Notes: a model not told the origin generated them from the sequence alone. A DNA stretch of 11,302 bases from an uncultured Collinsella sp. (GCA_900549535.1 UROR01000060.1:1-11302); one strand, 5' to 3'. Numbered from the stretch's first letter, positions 1 to 6,726 are shown. Program-made: numbers and translations.

Positions 1-2
1 AG

Positions 3-1121
3 ACCGTTCCCTTCTACGCCCTGCTCGCCGCTACCATGATGGCCGCTGGCTTCGACCCCATGGTCGGTGCCGCTACCGTCCTGCTCGGCGCTGGCTGCGG
101 CTGCCTGGGCTCCACGGTTAACCCGTTCGCCGTCGGCGCTGCCGTCGACGCTCTGACCGGCGTTGGCATTGAGGTCAACCAGTCCATCATCATCGGCCTC
201 GGTGCCGTCCTGTGGATTGTCACTACCGCTATGTCCATCTTCTTCGTGATGAACTATGCCAAGAAGGTCAAGGCTGACAAGGGTTCCACCATCCTGTCGA
301 TGCAGGAGCTCAAGGACGCCGAAGAGGCTCACGGCAAGGCTGCTTCCGAGGTCCACAAGGAGGTCAAGCTCACCGGTCGTCAGAAGGGTGTTCTGATCGC
401 CTTCGCCTTCACCTTCGTCGTCATGATCGTCGGCTTCATCCCGCTGGCCGACCTCAACGAGGGCGTCGCCAACTTCTTCGACGCTGGCGCTGTCTACGAC
501 GCCGACGGTAACGCCGTCGTCCAGGGCTGGTCTGCCCTGATCACCGGCCTGCCCATTGGTCAGTGGTACTTCGACGAGGCTTCCACCTGGTTCTTCCTCA
601 TGGCCGTCCTGATCGGTATCATCGGTGGCCTGTCCGAGAAGCAGATCGTCAACACCTTCATCACCGGCGCTGCCGACATGATGTCCGTTGTTCTCGTCAT
701 CGCCCTCGCCCGTGGTATCTCCGTCCTCATGGCTAACACCGGCCTCGACGTCTACGTCCTCGACGCTGCCGCCAATGCTCTGGCTGGCCTGTCCGGCGTG
801 ATCTTCGCTCCCATGAGCTTCCTGGTCTACTTCGGCCTGTCCTTCCTGATCCCCTCGACCTCTGGTATGGCTACCGTCTCCATGCCCATCATGGGACCGC
901 TGGCTGTTAAGCTCGGCTTCTCGCCCGAGGTCATGGTCATGATCTTCTCCGCTGCTATCGGTGTCGTGAACCTGTTCACCCCGACCTCCGGTGCCATCAT
1001 GGGCGGTCTCGCCCTGGCCAAGATCGAGTGGACGACCTGGCTCAAGTTTGCCCTTAAGCTCATCGTCGCGCTCTCCGTCGTCTGCGCCGTCATCCTGACC
1101 GTCGCCTGCGTGCTGCTCTAA
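3..1121 (+). CDS. yfcC: YfcC/DcuC-family membrane transporter, 3' part (5' end outside window)
   Basis: This is the C-terminal 372 residues of an integral membrane carrier; the reading frame is already open at base 3 and ends at TAA 1119-1121. About seven or eight hydrophobic segments are visible. A charged, Lys/Glu-rich cytoplasmic-looking loop lies around residues 80-122. Family-type motifs are GAGCGCLGSTVNPF near residue 31 and FLIPSTSGMATVSMPIMGPL near residue 282. These match the DcuC/ArcD-like superfamily, YfcC branch, whose members are placed among C4-dicarboxylate or basic amino acid carriers. In fermentative anaerobes such proteins often act as arginine/ornithine-type antiporters, but the substrate cannot be read from this fragment. 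Codon use is strongly biased (lysine almost always AAG, arginine mostly CGT), which suggests high expression. The gene is followed by several hairpins and terminators. The family is fairly sure; the substrate is not. Confidence 0.85.
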   Translation, partial: TVPFYALLAATMMAAGFDPMVGAATVLLGAGCGCLGSTVNPFAVGAAVDALTGVGIEVNQSIIIGLGAVLWIVTTAMSIFFVMNYAKKVKADKGSTILSMQELKDAEEAHGKAASEVHKEVKLTGRQKGVLIAFAFTFVVMIVGFIPLADLNEGVANFFDAGAVYDADGNAVVQGWSALITGLPIGQWYFDEASTWFFLMAVLIGIIGGLSEKQIVNTFITGAADMMSVVLVIALARGISVLMANTGLDVYVLDAAANALAGLSGVIFAPMSFLVYFGLSFLIPSTSGMATVSMPIMGPLAVKLGFSPEVMVMIFSAAIGVVNLFTPTSGAIMGGLALAKIEWTTWLKFALKLIVALSVVCAVILTVACVLL

Positions 1122-1153
1122 GTACCCAACGGGTACCCCACGGAAACCTTGAC

Positions 1154-1169
1154 GATCCTGTAAAGGATC
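1154..1169 (+). repeat. Small hairpin after the transporter gene
   Basis: GATCC (1154-1158) pairs with GGATC (1165-1169) around a six-base loop, and flanking TGAC/GGTCA may lengthen it. There is no T tract, so it is not a terminator by itself. It is the first of a chain of inverted repeats in the 3' untranslated region of the transporter and may protect the 3' end of the mRNA. Confidence 0.4.
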
Positions 1170-1186
1170 ACCTGGTCATCGTCTGT

Positions 1187-1207
1187 CCGGTGGGGTCAAC
1201 CCACCGG
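1187..1207 (+). repeat. 8-bp perfect hairpin in transporter 3' region
   Basis: CCGGTGGG (1187-1194) pairs perfectly with CCCACCGG (1200-1207) around loop GTCAA. No T tract follows. It lies 17 bases upstream of the strong terminator and probably folds in the 3' UTR of the transporter transcript. Confidence 0.5.
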
Positions 1208-1223
1208 TAGACTCCTACCTTTA

Positions 1224-1262
1224 GCCCCCTCCCGTTCCGTGCGCGGGAGGGGGCGCTTTTTT
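1224..1262 (+). terminator. Rho-independent terminator of the transporter gene
   Basis: An 11-bp perfect GC-rich stem is formed by 1224-1234 and 1244-1254 with a nine-base loop. After GC it runs into six T residues (1257-1262). It sits about 100 bases after the transporter stop codon and is the obvious end of that transcript. Confidence 0.93.
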
Positions 1263-1290
1263 GTTCCGCGGTTTTACCAAACCGCGGAAC
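1263..1290. repeat. Perfect 12-bp inverted repeat directly after the terminator
   Basis: GTTCCGCGGTTT (1263-1274) is the exact reverse complement of AAACCGCGGAAC (1279-1290), with TACC between them. It begins on the base after the T tract of the preceding terminator and has no T tract of its own. It could be a backup stem for read-through RNA or a DNA-level dyad; the sequence does not decide. Confidence 0.75.
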
Positions 1291-1332
1291 CGGTCGACGC
1301 TGCGCGCCGCCCAGAACGACAATTTGTCATTC

Positions 1333-1374
1333 AAAAGGCAAGGCATGACCAGAAGGTCTATGCCTTGCCTTTTT
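1333..1374 (+). terminator. Second strong rho-independent terminator
   Basis: AAAAGGCAAGGCAT (1333-1346) pairs perfectly with ATGCCTTGCCTTTT (1360-1373). GACC/GGTC continues the stem past a one-base bulge to an AGAA loop, and T residues occupy 1370-1374. The A-rich left flank would allow it to work on both strands. It lies about 210 bases after the transporter stop codon, which makes a tandem terminator arrangement. Confidence 0.85.
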
Positions 1375-1620
1375 CATGCCAACTTGTACGTCCTGGACGG
1401 CGCTCGCTGACTTATGCTCAACCTGCGGCGCTGCCATTGTTGCAGGCAGGGGGCAGCTTGCTCGCTCCGGTGCACGTTTGCTGGCTTTGGCTCTGCCTGT
1501 GACGTTTCCATTGTTGGTGCGGAGTGACTTGTTCCCTGCTCCAAATTAGCTACCCCGGGTCCCCGGTGGTTGCGGTGGGCGTGTTTGGTTGGTGCTGTTG
1601 ATGGTCTGGGTATCGGGGAG
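1375..1620. other. Intergenic stretch with no recognised gene
   Basis: No reading frame here has a ribosome-binding site or family-like protein. CAGGCAG (1443-1449) and CTGCCTG (1493-1499) could close a large imperfect hairpin with an inner CAGC/GCTG pairing, but there is no T tract and no riboswitch or small-RNA family that I recognise. The stretch ends in the promoter region of the DUF1846 gene. Confidence 0.5.
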
Positions 1621-1632
1621 GGCGGGCTCCGT

Positions 1633-1638
1633 TATAAT
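1633..1638 (+). promoter_or_regulatory. Promoter -10 (TATAAT) for the DUF1846 gene
   Basis: A perfect TATAAT lies 39 bases before the chosen start codon at 1678. The hexamer 17 bases upstream (GTATCG, 1610-1615) is a poor -35 match, and TTGATG at 1598 is too far away. Transcription would begin near 1645, giving a leader of about 33 bases. Confidence 0.65.
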
Positions 1639-1677
1639 CGCCTAGAACATTAAATGGAAACGGGACGGGAGCCATAC

Positions 1678-3159
1678 ATGCGCCAGGGTTTCGACAACGC
1701 GAAATATATCGAGCTGCAGGCCGCTCATATTAAGGAGCGCATCTCGCAGTTTGGCGGCAAGCTGTATTTGGAGTTTGGCGGCAAGCTGTTTGACGACTAT
1801 CACGCGAGTCGCGTGCTGCCGGGTTTTGAACCGGACAGCAAGTTCCGCATGCTCAAGAGCATTGCCGATGACGTTGAGGTCATCATCGCGATCAACGCGA
1901 ACCACATCGAGAAGAATAAGGCCCGTGGCGACCTGGGCATTACCTATGACGAGGACGTCTTGCGCCTGGTCGACCTGTTCCGCGGCAACGGTTTTGCTGT
2001 CGCTGCCGTGGTTATCACCCAGTACGCCGGCCAGCCCGCCGCCGATGTGTTCCGCAATCGCCTGAACGCGCTCGGCATTCCTGCCAAGTTGCACTATCCC
2101 ATCGAGGGCTATCCGCACGACGTCGACCTGATCGTGTCCGACGACGGCTATGGCAAGAACGAGTTTGTCGAGACCACTCGTCCGCTCGTCGTGGTCACCG
2201 CGCCGGGTCCTGGTTCAGGTAAGCTCGCCACCTGCCTGTCTCAGCTCTATCACGAGCACAAGCACGGCACCGCCGCCGGCTACGCCAAGTTCGAGACTTT
2301 CCCGGTCTGGAACCTTCCCCTCACGCATCCGGTCAACATCGCCTATGAGGCCGCCACGGCCGATCTCGACGATGCCAATATCATCGACTCCTTCCACTTG
2401 GAGGCCTACAACAAGACCACGGTCAACTACAACCGCGACGTCGAGGCCTTCCCGGTAGTCCGTGCCCTGATGGAAAAGATTTTGGGCAAGAGCCCCTACC
2501 AGAGCCCTACGGACATGGGCGTCAATATGGTCGGCTTTGCCATCACCGATGACGATGCCTGCCGCGACGCTTCCAAGATGGAGATTGTCCGCCGCTACTT
2601 TACCGCGGTCGAAAATGTGCGCCGTACCGGCGTGGGCGATGAACAGGTTGATCGTCTCAAGATCATTATGAAGAAGGCCGGTATCGACAAGAATTACTCG
2701 CCGGCACGCTCGGCCGCCCTTACCAGGGAGCAGCTGACGGGTGGCCCCGTAGGCGCCATGGTCATGCCCGACGGCTCCGTGGTGACCGGCAAGACTTCCA
2801 CGCGCCTGGGCGCCGCAAGTTCGCTCATTATGAACGCCCTTAAGCATGTCTCGGGCGTCGACCTTGAGCTCGAGGTCATTAGCGATGAGGCGATCGAGCC
2901 CATCAGCAAGCTCAAGACGCATTTCCTGGGCAGCAAAAACCCGCGCCTCCACACCGACGAGACGCTTATGGCGCTGTCGATCACCTCGGCCACGAGTGAG
3001 ACGGCCGCTCGCGTCCTTTCGGGCCTGGAGCAGCTGCGCGGCTGCGATGCCTTCTTTAGCGTGATCATCTCGCCGACGGACGAGACGGTGTTGCGCAAGC
3101 TGGGCATCAACGTGTGTTGCGAGCCCAAGTTCGAGCGCCGTGGTTTCTTCCACCGCTAA
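1678..3159 (+). CDS. DUF1846-family protein of unknown function
   Basis: This 493-residue protein has the hallmarks of the DUF1846 family (Pfam DUF1846), a conserved bacterial family without a settled function. They include an N-terminal MRQGFDNAKYIELQAAHIKE, the stretch LYLEFGGKLFDDYHASRVLPGF, and a nucleotide-loop-like GPGSGK at residues 177-182 followed by LATCLSQLYHE. The length fits the family. An in-frame ATG at 1654 would add eight residues, but GGGAG at the right distance before 1678 and the family's usual N-terminus favour 1678. The protein has no signal peptide or membrane segment and should be cytosolic. The gene stands alone: TATAAT 5', a terminator 3', and unrelated neighbours. 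The GPGSGK loop suggests binding of a phosphate-bearing ligand, but that is inference and no reaction is assigned. Confidence 0.9.
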   Translation: MRQGFDNAKYIELQAAHIKERISQFGGKLYLEFGGKLFDDYHASRVLPGFEPDSKFRMLKSIADDVEVIIAINANHIEKNKARGDLGITYDEDVLRLVDLFRGNGFAVAAVVITQYAGQPAADVFRNRLNALGIPAKLHYPIEGYPHDVDLIVSDDGYGKNEFVETTRPLVVVTAPGPGSGKLATCLSQLYHEHKHGTAAGYAKFETFPVWNLPLTHPVNIAYEAATADLDDANIIDSFHLEAYNKTTVNYNRDVEAFPVVRALMEKILGKSPYQSPTDMGVNMVGFAITDDDACRDASKMEIVRRYFTAVENVRRTGVGDEQVDRLKIIMKKAGIDKNYSPARSAALTREQLTGGPVGAMVMPDGSVVTGKTSTRLGAASSLIMNALKHVSGVDLELEVISDEAIEPISKLKTHFLGSKNPRLHTDETLMALSITSATSETAARVLSGLEQLRGCDAFFSVIISPTDETVLRKLGINVCCEPKFERRGFFHR

Positions 3160-3178
3160 GCCTGGATAAATTGGGCTG

Positions 3179-3217
3179 AAAGGGGCGCATCGGGTATGCA
3201 TTCGGTGTGCCCCTTTT
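3179..3217 (+). terminator. Rho-independent terminator after the DUF1846 gene
   Basis: AAAGGGGC (3179-3186) pairs with GCCCCTTT (3209-3216), and the stem can extend inward through GCA/TGT with a wobble pair. T residues at 3214-3217 form a short tail. It begins 20 bases after the stop codon. Confidence 0.8.
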
Positions 3218-3283
3218 ATCAACAAAGCTACCGTTTAACCTAAAAATAGCCCGTTTACCTGCCTATAAGCGATTTGGGCGGTA

Positions 3284-3289
3284 TACAAT
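3284..3289 (+). promoter_or_regulatory. Putative -10 (TACAAT) for the winged-helix gene
   Basis: TATACAATAA contains TACAAT about 120 bases before the start codon and after the preceding terminator. No good -35 lies 16-18 bases upstream. The same -10 word recurs before pyrG and murF. Confidence 0.45.
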
Positions 3290-3324
3290 AACCCTAACTG
3301 TTTCATCCTTTTGCGGGGATGCCG

Positions 3325-3350
3325 CATGATGGATGTTGCCGGCCATCATG
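3325..3350. repeat. 8-bp inverted repeat in the leader of the winged-helix gene
   Basis: CATGATGG (3325-3332) and CCATCATG (3343-3350) are perfect reverse complements separated by ten bases. The repeat lies about 35 bases downstream of the putative -10, between promoter and gene. That position would suit an operator bound by the gene's own product, or an RNA hairpin in the leader. Confidence 0.55.
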
Positions 3351-3408
3351 GGGTGTGCCGGTCGCGCACGGTGCAGGTGATGCCCGTGCTCGGTTTGAGG
3401 AGGCTGCC

Positions 3409-3747
3409 ATGGCTGGCAAGGGTCGTGCGAGTGTCAACGATATGAAGCGTGTCGAGGTGCAGGTGCTGATGGAGATCGCACAGCTGTCCGAAGACAACGG
3501 CGGATTTTATGGCTTTTCGCGCAAGACGCTTGCCGAGCGTGTGGGGGTGTCTCCGTATCGCGCCCGCGCGGCAATTGAGCGCTTGGAATCCGAAGACATC
3601 ATTGAGGTCGTCTCGCGCTACAGCGACGACGGCGGCCAGCTCGCAAATGGTATTTGTCTCACGGAGCGTGGCGAATGGTATCTAGAGGGCATCCGTGCCG
3701 GTATGCTCGTGAAGGACTTGATCGAGGATGAAGCCGCCGATCGATAA
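3409..3747 (+). CDS. Small winged helix-turn-helix DNA-binding protein
   Basis: This 112-residue basic-to-acidic protein has a clear helix-turn-helix. FSRKTLAERVGVSPYRARAA (residues 36-55) gives the helix-turn-recognition helix, residues 56-68 continue the helix and enter the first strand, and residues 69-86 (SDDGGQLANGICLTERG) look like the wing. The C-terminus is a helix (WYLEGIRAGMLVKDLIEDE) that may dimerise. It resembles MarR/GntR-type single-domain regulators, but I cannot name a family and see no ligand domain. ATG 3409 is chosen because GAGGAGG (3397-3403) lies five bases before it. An in-frame ATG at 3319 would add 30 atypical residues and lacks a binding site. The gene stands alone with its own terminator, so its targets are unknown; the dyad at 3325-3350 suggests autoregulation. 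Confidence 0.85.
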   Translation: MAGKGRASVNDMKRVEVQVLMEIAQLSEDNGGFYGFSRKTLAERVGVSPYRARAAIERLESEDIIEVVSRYSDDGGQLANGICLTERGEWYLEGIRAGMLVKDLIEDEAADR

Positions 3748-3771
3748 CAGCGCACATTCATAGTGGAAACG

Positions 3772-3804
3772 ACGCCGCCTGGGCAACCGGGCGGCGTTTT
3801 GTTT
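3772..3804 (+). terminator. Rho-independent terminator after the winged-helix gene
   Basis: ACGCCGCC (3772-3779) pairs with GGCGGCGT (3790-3797). The stem continues through T-G, G-C and G-C to a GCAA tetraloop, and is followed by TTTTGTTT. It begins 25 bases after the stop codon. Confidence 0.93.
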
Positions 3805-3864
3805 CGAGATGGAGAAATGCGATTGCGCGTAAGAAAAATTGTGTGCGGCGCGCGTCGCGAGTAT

Positions 3865-3870
3865 TACAAT
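3865..3870 (+). promoter_or_regulatory. Putative -10 (TACAAT) for pyrG-xerD
   Basis: TACAAT lies 56 bases before the pyrG start codon, just after the preceding terminator. The nearest -35-like word is TTGTGT (3839-3844) with a long 20-base spacer, so the -35 is weak. In the leader, CCCGTA (3876-3881) and TACGGG (3902-3907) could form a small hairpin, but no T tract follows, so this is not an obvious attenuator. Confidence 0.5.
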
Positions 3871-3925
3871 GAAGACCCGTAAGATGTGTATGGACAACTT
3901 CTACGGGAAGCGCAGGTAACTCAAT

Positions 3926-5587
3926 ATGACCAAGCATGTGTTCGTGACCGGCGGCGTGGTTTCGTCTCTGGGCAAGGGTATTACCGCGGCCTCGCTGGGC
4001 CGTCTGCTCAAGTCGCGCGGCTACAAGGTAACGATGCAAAAGGCCGACCCGTATCTGAACGTCGACCCCGGTACCATGAGCCCGTTCCAGCATGGCGAGG
4101 TCTTTGTGACCGAGGACGGCTACGAGTCCGATCTGGACCTGGGCCACTACGAGCGCTTTATTGACGAGAACCTGACCCGCGATTCCAACTTTACGACTGG
4201 TGCCATCTATAAGAGTCTGATCGCCCGCGAACGTCGCGGTGACTTTTTGGGCGGCACCGTACAGGTGATTCCGCACGTCACGAACGCCATTAAGGAAAAG
4301 TTCCGTCGTATTGAGGAGCAGACCGGCTCCGACGTGGTCATCACTGAGCTGGGCGGCACCATCGGCGACATTGAGTCGCAGCCGTTTGTCGAGGCCATTC
4401 GCCAGTATCGCAAGGAGGCCGGTCCCGAGAACGTCTGCTACATCCACGTGTCGCTCGTTCCCTATATCGCCGCCGCCCACGAGGTCAAGACCAAGCCGAC
4501 GCAGCACTCCGTTAAGGAGCTCCGCAGCTTTGGTATCCAGCCCGATATTATCGTTCTGCGCTCCGACCACCATATCGACGATGCCATCCGCGGCAAGATC
4601 GCAAGCTTCTGCGACGTCGACACCGACTGCGTCTTTACCAACGAGGACTGCGCGAGCATCTACGATGTTCCGCAGCTGCTCGCCGAGCAGGACTTTGACC
4701 TGCGCATTTGCGAGCGTCTGGGTCTGGACCCGCGTGAGCGCGACATGAGTCAGTGGAACGAGTTCCTGCGCAAGCAGAACCATGCCAACCAGCACGCCGA
4801 CAAGGTGAAGATCGCCGTCGTGGGCAAGTATACGCAGCTGCCCGATGCCTACCTGTCGGTTATCGAGGCCCTGCACCACGCGGGTGTGTTCTACGATCGC
4901 CACGTTGACGTGCAGCTGGTCGATGGCGAGAGCCTCGACGAGCAGAATGTCTCCGAGGTCCTGGGCGATGCCTCGGGCATCTTGGTCCCTGGCGGCTTTG
5001 GCAAGCGCGCCCTGGAGGGCAAGATCCTCGCGGCCGAGTTCGCCCGCGAGCACAAGATTCCGTATCTGGGCATTTGCCTGGGTATGCAGGTTGCCGTGTG
5101 CGAGTTCGCCCGCAACGTGGTCGGCCTGGCCGGTGCCAGCTCTTCCGAGTTCGATCCGGATGGCCCGTATAGTGTCATCGACCTGATGAGCTCGCAGGAG
5201 GACGTGACCGAGAAGGGGGGCACCATGCGTCTGGGTGCCTATCCGTGCAAGCTTGCCGCCGATACCCTCGCGCGCGAGGCCTATGGCGAGGAGCTCGTCT
5301 ACGAGCGTCACCGTCACCGCTTTGAGTTCAACAACGCCTTCCGTGACCAGCTCGAGGGCGCTGGTCTGGTTATCTCGGGTCTTTCGCCCGACGAGCGTCT
5401 GGTCGAGATGGTCGAGCTGCCGCGCGACGTACATCCGTGGTATGTGGCCACCCAGGCTCATCCCGAGTTCAAGAGCCGTCCGACCAACCCGCAGCCGCTG
5501 TTCCGTGAGTTCGTGCGCGCCTCGATCGGCCAGCACGAGGGTGTCGACCGTCTGCAGGTGACGCCCAAGAACCTCGCTACGGACTAA
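3926..5587 (+). CDS. pyrG: CTP synthase (glutamine-hydrolysing)
   Basis: The enzyme converts UTP, ATP and glutamine to CTP, the last step of de novo cytidine nucleotide synthesis, in the cytosol. Its 553 residues match the usual length. The N-terminal amidoligase domain opens with FVTGGVVSSLGKGITAASLG (catalytic-loop Lys17), then KADPYLNVDPGTMSPFQHGE and ELGGTIGDIES. The C-terminal class I glutamine amidotransferase domain has YLGICLGMQ with nucleophile Cys384, and AHPEFKSRPTNPQP with His512 and Glu514 completing the triad. All key residues are present. The ATG is preceded by a modest AGG-type binding site. xerD begins two bases after the stop codon, so the two are co-transcribed. The initially transcribed sequence does not show the G-rich start of the Bacillus subtilis CTP-sensing attenuator, so control may differ. 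Confidence 0.98.
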   Translation: MTKHVFVTGGVVSSLGKGITAASLGRLLKSRGYKVTMQKADPYLNVDPGTMSPFQHGEVFVTEDGYESDLDLGHYERFIDENLTRDSNFTTGAIYKSLIARERRGDFLGGTVQVIPHVTNAIKEKFRRIEEQTGSDVVITELGGTIGDIESQPFVEAIRQYRKEAGPENVCYIHVSLVPYIAAAHEVKTKPTQHSVKELRSFGIQPDIIVLRSDHHIDDAIRGKIASFCDVDTDCVFTNEDCASIYDVPQLLAEQDFDLRICERLGLDPRERDMSQWNEFLRKQNHANQHADKVKIAVVGKYTQLPDAYLSVIEALHHAGVFYDRHVDVQLVDGESLDEQNVSEVLGDASGILVPGGFGKRALEGKILAAEFAREHKIPYLGICLGMQVAVCEFARNVVGLAGASSSEFDPDGPYSVIDLMSSQEDVTEKGGTMRLGAYPCKLAADTLAREAYGEELVYERHRHRFEFNNAFRDQLEGAGLVISGLSPDERLVEMVELPRDVHPWYVATQAHPEFKSRPTNPQPLFREFVRASIGQHEGVDRLQVTPKNLATD

Positions 5588-5589
5588 GG

Positions 5590-6531
5590 GTGCCGGAGAA
5601 CCAAGAACATACCGAAGCTACTCCCTCGTCGCTCGCCGTGGCGGCGGGGGAGTATCTCGATTACCTTGCGGTCGAGCGGGGTTTGGCGCGCAATACGATT
5701 GCGGCCTACCGTCGTGACCTGACGACGTACTGCGCCTATCTGGAGCGGGCGGGCATTGTGTCTTTTGAAGAGGTGACCCGTCAGGTCGTGGAGGACTTTA
5801 TTGCCGATCGCCGCGACGGAGGCTATTCCGACGCCTCGGTGGAGCGCGCGCTTGCTGCCGTGAAGGGCCTGCATGCCTTTTTGGTGCGCGATGGGGCCGT
5901 GGCCCAAAACCCGACGGCGGCGTTGCGCCTGCCCAAAAAGGCAGATCGCCTGCCGGAATACCTTTCGGTGGAGGATGTCTCGGCACTGCTCGATCAAGAC
6001 TTTCCCGAGGGCGAGATGGGGCTGCGCGATCATGCCATCTTGGAAGTGCTCTACGGATGCGGTTTGCGCGTGAGTGAGCTGGTTGGGCTCGATGTGGGCG
6101 ATATCCATATCGATGACGGGTTTGTCCTGGTGCGCGGTAAGGGCTCCAAGGAGCGTCTGGCCCCGTTGGTGGGAAGCGCGGCTCGCGCCCTGACACACTA
6201 TATAGGTGACGGGCGCACTCTCCTGGCCGCCCATGCTCACGGGACGGAGACCTCGGCGGTCTTTTTAAATAAGAACGGACGTCGCCTGTCGCGCCAGGGC
6301 GTGCATGCGATATGCGAGCGGTACGGGCGCCAGGTGGGGCTGGTGGGGCTCCACCCCCACACCCTGCGCCACTCCTTTGCCACCCACATGCTCGCGGGCG
6401 GTGCCGACCTGCGTGTGCTGCAGGAGATTTTGGGCCATGCCGATATTTCGACCACGCAGGTCTACACGCATGTCGACCGCACGCAACTGACCGAGGTCTA
6501 TCTGGCGGCGCATCCGCTGGCACATCGCTAG
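5590..6531 (+). CDS. xerD: Site-specific tyrosine recombinase XerD
   Basis: XerD acts with a partner at the dif site to resolve chromosome dimers before division. The 313-residue protein has an N-terminal SAM-like core-binding domain (YLDYLAVERGLARNTIAAYR, from about residue 20) and a C-terminal catalytic domain. All catalytic residues are visible: Arg160 in GCGLRVSEL, Lys184 in RGKGSKERL, His257 and Arg260 in HPHTLRHSFATHM, His283 in LGHADIS and nucleophile Tyr292 in TTQVYTHV. Their spacing matches Escherichia coli XerD. The start is GTG 5590, two bases after the pyrG stop codon with a poor binding site, which suggests translational coupling; GTG 5638 is a shorter alternative. Linkage of pyrG and xerD is also known in mycobacteria. 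It could be XerC or a general Xer protein, but the motifs and context favour XerD. Confidence 0.93.
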   Translation: MPENQEHTEATPSSLAVAAGEYLDYLAVERGLARNTIAAYRRDLTTYCAYLERAGIVSFEEVTRQVVEDFIADRRDGGYSDASVERALAAVKGLHAFLVRDGAVAQNPTAALRLPKKADRLPEYLSVEDVSALLDQDFPEGEMGLRDHAILEVLYGCGLRVSELVGLDVGDIHIDDGFVLVRGKGSKERLAPLVGSAARALTHYIGDGRTLLAAHAHGTETSAVFLNKNGRRLSRQGVHAICERYGRQVGLVGLHPHTLRHSFATHMLAGGADLRVLQEILGHADISTTQVYTHVDRTQLTEVYLAAHPLAHR

Positions 6532-6547
6532 CACCTCGCTGACCTGC

Positions 6548-6561
6548 ATATTTATAAATAT
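6548..6561. repeat. AT-only 14-bp palindrome after xerD
   Basis: ATATTTATAAATAT is a perfect palindrome 16 bases after the xerD stop codon and just before its terminator. It is conspicuous in a GC-rich region. It could contain a -10-like word or be an easily melted site, but no partner -35 or gene is evident. Confidence 0.4.
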
Positions 6562-6571
6562 TAAAGGGGAG

Positions 6572-6634
6572 GGGCCCCAGATTGCCGAGACGCACTTTTG
6601 CGCGCATGGGCAATCTGGGGCCCGCCTCATTTTT
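6572..6634 (+). terminator. Rho-independent terminator of the pyrG-xerD operon
   Basis: The 15 bases 6572-6586 (GGGCCCCAGATTGCC) pair perfectly with 6609-6623. The loop is 22 bases long, and after GCCTCA come five T residues (6630-6634). It separates pyrG-xerD transcription from the mraZ region. Confidence 0.87.
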
Positions 6635-6655
6635 CGCCAGACACCGGCGCGGCGG

Positions 6656-6691
6656 TGGGCCGTGTGTGTCGTGGGTGGGGGAGTTTGGGGG
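6656..6691 (+). promoter_or_regulatory. Cluster of TGGG words, possible MraZ boxes (distal)
   Basis: TGGG words start at 6656, 6672, 6676 and 6686; three of them (6656, 6676, 6686) lie in a 10-bp phase. In Escherichia coli, MraZ binds TGGGN direct repeats separated by five bases. The match in word and phase is suggestive only, since this segment is GC-rich and lies more than 200 bases from the predicted promoter. Confidence 0.3.
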
Positions 6692-6726
6692 CGATGTGAA
6701 CGGCGTGTAAAGGGACGTAAAAATCG

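Noticed and set aside
1239..1502. 87-codon open frame on the + strand after the transporter
   Set aside because: It begins inside a terminator stem, spans two further hairpins, has no ribosome-binding site and encodes an Arg/Leu-rich non-family peptide.
1122..1677. Riboswitch or T-box in the long leader region before the DUF1846 gene
   Set aside because: The promoter-like TATAAT at 1633 leaves a leader of only about 33 bases. The hairpins upstream belong to the transporter end, and no conserved riboswitch core was recognised.
2215..3225. Open frame of 336 codons on the - strand opposite the DUF1846 gene
   Set aside because: Shadow of the real gene that runs through the terminator downstream of it; no family-like protein.
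3319..3408. Upstream ATG extending the winged-helix protein by 30 residues
   Set aside because: It has no binding site, overlaps the inverted repeat, and gives an atypical N-terminus. ATG 3409 has an excellent GAGGAGG.
3758..5536. Open frame of 592 codons on the - strand opposite pyrG
   Set aside because: It is antisense to a complete, motif-rich pyrG. Strong third-position GC bias leaves few stops in that frame. The translation is repetitive in Leu, Val, Gly and His, with no family motif.
6548..6561. AT palindrome next to xerD as a possible dif site
   Set aside because: dif sites are about 28 bp with two distinct 11-bp arms. This 14-bp AT palindrome has no such arms and lies in the xerD 3' end rather than near a known terminus.
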